DNA of 64,000 nt from CAG-103 sp905215475 (GTDB lineage: Bacteria > Bacillota > Clostridia > Oscillospirales > Oscillospiraceae). Positions 62,272-64,000 of this stretch are shown here, piece after piece. Under the pieces are notes generated by a model. It was not told the origin of the DNA. It searched no databases and saw only the letters and a program-made list of their open reading frames with translations. Location: the NCBI GenBank assembly GCA_905215475.1, contig CAJMPW010000005.1, positions 131,866 through 195,865 on the forward strand, given 5' to 3'. Within the stretch, counting starts at the first letter, position 1, and every line of letters starts with the position of its first letter. The position numbers and the translations under genes are program-made.

Positions 62272-62292
62272 AAAAAAGGGCTAGTATCCTCC
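62221..62292 (-). promoter_or_regulatory. Programmed -1 frameshift signal (candidate)
   Basis: Reading on the minus strand: GGAGGA (62292-62287), 9 bases, slippery T_TTT_TTC (62277-62271), then GTC TAA (the methylase stop), then a stem-loop with outer pairs CCCCC/GGGGG and inner CGCAAA/TTTGCG (62264-62221). SD-like stimulator, heptamer, 6-base spacer and structure are arranged as in E. coli dnaX. Both slippery codons are read by tRNA-Phe and re-pair in the -1 frame. Confidence 0.65.
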
Positions 62293-64000
62293 AGGAACTT
62301 TTTATATTGTTCAACAATCTCATCCAGCTGCGACTCGGTCTTTCGTCCAGTGGCATCATATCCAATCAGTTCCGGCGCCGCCATAAAAATAACTTCCTCA
62401 TTGTTCGCAACTTCGTCGTTACCCCGTTTCCGAACAAAAATAACAGAAGCCTTTACACCAGCGCCAAAATGCGCAAAGGCACACTGAGGCAGGCTCACAA
62501 CCGCTAATAGTTGGAACCTCTCTAAAATGAAATCTCGTACATATTGGGAAGAGCTATTTGTCAAAATCCCATCCGGCAAAACAATAGCTGCTTTTCCTGT
62601 ACCCGGTTTGAGGAACTCATAAATGCGTTCAACAAACAGGACTTCCGAACTCTGGTTTTTTCTGGGCTTTGCTTTTCCTTTTTTATCATAGGTGTTACCC
62701 AACTCAAAGGTACTGAGATACGGTTTTTCGGCCCCATTTACCGTAGAACCAAACGGAGGATTGGTCAAAATCAAATCAAACTTATCTTTTTGAAAACCAG
62801 GATTATGTGCTGCAATAGTTTCAATGCTTTGCAGTGCATCGCAGCTAATGACATTGGTATGTCCATCATCATGCACAATCATATTCATCTTTGCGACACG
62901 TGCAATCTCATCATTGATTTCGATTCCGTAGAGGTGTTTTTCCGCAAAATCATGCCAATAACGATAGTAGTCAGCACTGCCTTTTTCGTAATACTCGGTA
63001 GCCTGATGGCGAATATAATCCAGTGCATACAGCAAGAACCCACCCGACCCGCAGGAAGTATCCAGCACATCCCAGTCGTGTTCCGGCTCCATCATCTTTA
63101 CAGTAAACTCAATGATCGGACGAGGCGTAAAATATTGGCCAAAATCGCCTTTGAAGAATCCGTCCATGAACTGCTCAAATGCCACACCTTTTACATCAAG
63201 GTCCGTTTTGTTCAGATTGATTGCTTCAAGATGTGAAACCACCGTCCGCAGCACTCGATCATCCACTTTGATAGAGTCAGTAAAGACCTCAGGGTCTTTC
63301 TTTTTCTGCTCATCGTACAAAGCATTGATTCGTTCAGCCAATTTAGAAGCCGGTTCGTGTGTCTTTATCTGGAACTGGTAAGGCTCACCTTTTTTCCGAG
63401 GTTTTTGCTCATCGCTGATTTTTACAAAAATCAATTTACACAGCTCACCAAAAGCAGTCGGCGGGGAAAGGCGACCACCACCCCACAGCGTTTGGTGGCA
63501 TTTCTTAATAGCAGCAATGAGATCTTCTCGGTCTACCGGCTTAATATCATTTTCGCTTCCCTTATAGAATCTAAATTCTTGGGGCTTTCCATATGCATGA
63601 GGCAAATCAGCCAGGATGTTTTGCTCACGCTCCAATGCGCCGAATTTATCGGTAACATCCAGAACACGACGAGTGCCACCAGCGATAATTACAACATAGT
63701 CAGCCCGAAGTTTCACCCAAGTAGCATTGCCAACGCCCTGCTCTATCGCCTGGTTGAATTCGGCATCCGTAACACCGTCTTTTTTACACTCAACCACAGC
63801 ATAGGGACGCTTGCACTCGTCATCACAGAAAACAACAATATCCGCACGATCTGTCGGCAGACGATCAGGTACAGTCACTTCTATTTTAATCCGATTGACC
63901 GGGTATTCGTATTTATAAATCAGCTCAGCCCAAAATTCAGCACGGACCTTTTCTTCCGGATCGCTATAATTTTCTACATGGTTATCAGAAGAAACATATG
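62265..64000 (-). CDS. hsdM: Nuclease-methylase (HsdR_N + HsdM) polypeptide, 5' partial
   Basis: The frame is open to the window edge, so the N-terminus is missing; 578 codons are visible. First comes an HSDR_N-type PD-(D/E)xK domain (VRAEFWAELIYKYEYPVNRI, RADIVVF, VVECKKDG), then an N6-adenine methylase with motif I DTSCGSGGFLL, motif IV TNPPFG and the HsdM segments QYFTPRPIIEF and IVLPDGILTN. Restriction and modification in one chain resemble BcgI/type IIG enzymes. It ends two codons after the slippery T_TTT_TTC, giving an RM form; frameshifting would give RM-S. Confidence 0.88.
   Translation of the reverse strand, partial: YVSSDNHVENYSDPEEKVRAEFWAELIYKYEYPVNRIKIEVTVPDRLPTDRADIVVFCDDECKRPYAVVECKKDGVTDAEFNQAIEQGVGNATWVKLRADYVVIIAGGTRRVLDVTDKFGALEREQNILADLPHAYGKPQEFRFYKGSENDIKPVDREDLIAAIKKCHQTLWGGGRLSPPTAFGELCKLIFVKISDEQKPRKKGEPYQFQIKTHEPASKLAERINALYDEQKKKDPEVFTDSIKVDDRVLRTVVSHLEAINLNKTDLDVKGVAFEQFMDGFFKGDFGQYFTPRPIIEFTVKMMEPEHDWDVLDTSCGSGGFLLYALDYIRHQATEYYEKGSADYYRYWHDFAEKHLYGIEINDEIARVAKMNMIVHDDGHTNVISCDALQSIETIAAHNPGFQKDKFDLILTNPPFGSTVNGAEKPYLSTFELGNTYDKKGKAKPRKNQSSEVLFVERIYEFLKPGTGKAAIVLPDGILTNSSSQYVRDFILERFQLLAVVSLPQCAFAHFGAGVKASVIFVRKRGNDEVANNEEVIFMAAPELIGYDATGRKTESQLDEIVEQYKKFLEDTSPFFV

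Noticed and set aside
1..64000. CRISPR arrays, tRNA or rRNA genes, IS elements
   Set aside because: I looked for regular spaced repeats, cloverleaf-like segments with CCA-proximal T-arm sequence, rRNA segments and transposase motifs on both strands and found none that I can support. A tRNA or covariance scan would be needed to exclude short RNA genes fully.

Overview
The window reads as chromosomal DNA of a GC-rich, endospore-forming member of the Clostridia. The evidence is a complete spoIIIAA-AH operon, the Bacillus-like order spoIIIA / yqhY-type / nusB / xseA / xseB / ispA / dxs / tlyA / nadK / argR / recN, MurT-GatD for lipid II amidation, an SLH-domain surface protein, an [FeFe]-hydrogenase-like sensor and a 2-hydroxyacyl-CoA dehydratase operon typical of strict anaerobes. 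An Oscillospiraceae-like gut organism is my inference; no rRNA is present to prove it. Most genes lie on the minus strand.

Layout. 1-2.1 kb: start of an RNase J gene, recR, rpe, and a YbaK-type deacylase read the other way. 2.2-4.5 kb: a P1B-type metal ATPase with its small DUF6110-like partner. 4.7-15.4 kb: a long housekeeping run from a yqhY-like Asp23 gene through nusB, xseAB, ispA, dxs, tlyA, nadK, argR and recN to tyrS, covering isoprenoid, NADP, arginine and DNA-repair functions. 15.5-17.8 kb: a secreted CHAP/FN3/SLH protein with a strongly folded leader. 17.9-22.5 kb: spoIIIA. 22.6-26.4 kb: DUF1015, glpK and a divergent lipase-like hydrolase. 26.4-35.3 kb: uvrA, a small GT-like membrane protein, recD2, comFC, an mreB paralogue, a radical SAM protein and an unknown gene. 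35.4-42.6 kb: tRNA-editing deacylase, gluQ, murT-gatD, a PP2C phosphatase, the hydrogenase-like sensor and a PPC-domain protein. 42.7-46.8 kb: a MarR-controlled heterodimeric ABC exporter. 46.9-53.1 kb: an operon for two 2-hydroxyacyl-CoA dehydratase-like subunits, a HypA-like protein, a 924-residue Fe-S/FAD oxidoreductase and a 59-residue membrane protein, with a divergent TetR gene. 54-57.4 kb: a candidate small RNA and a YfhO membrane protein.

From about 57.5 kb to the end the DNA is visibly AT-richer and carries a defence island on the minus strand: a nuclease-methylase polypeptide, a specificity subunit, a TIGR02391 protein, a DGNHR-domain protein with an NDT/TIR-like C-terminus, and an Mrr-type endonuclease.

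The most striking signal is at the methylase/specificity junction. The specificity frame has no normal start codon. It lies in the -1 frame of the methylase, entered at T_TTT_TTC two codons before the methylase stop. A GGAGGA lies 9 nt upstream and a C5/G5-closed stem-loop starts 6 nt downstream. This is the architecture of a dnaX-type programmed -1 frameshift and would make both RM and RM-S proteins from one message. A phase-variable homopolymer or a sequencing indel is the main alternative.
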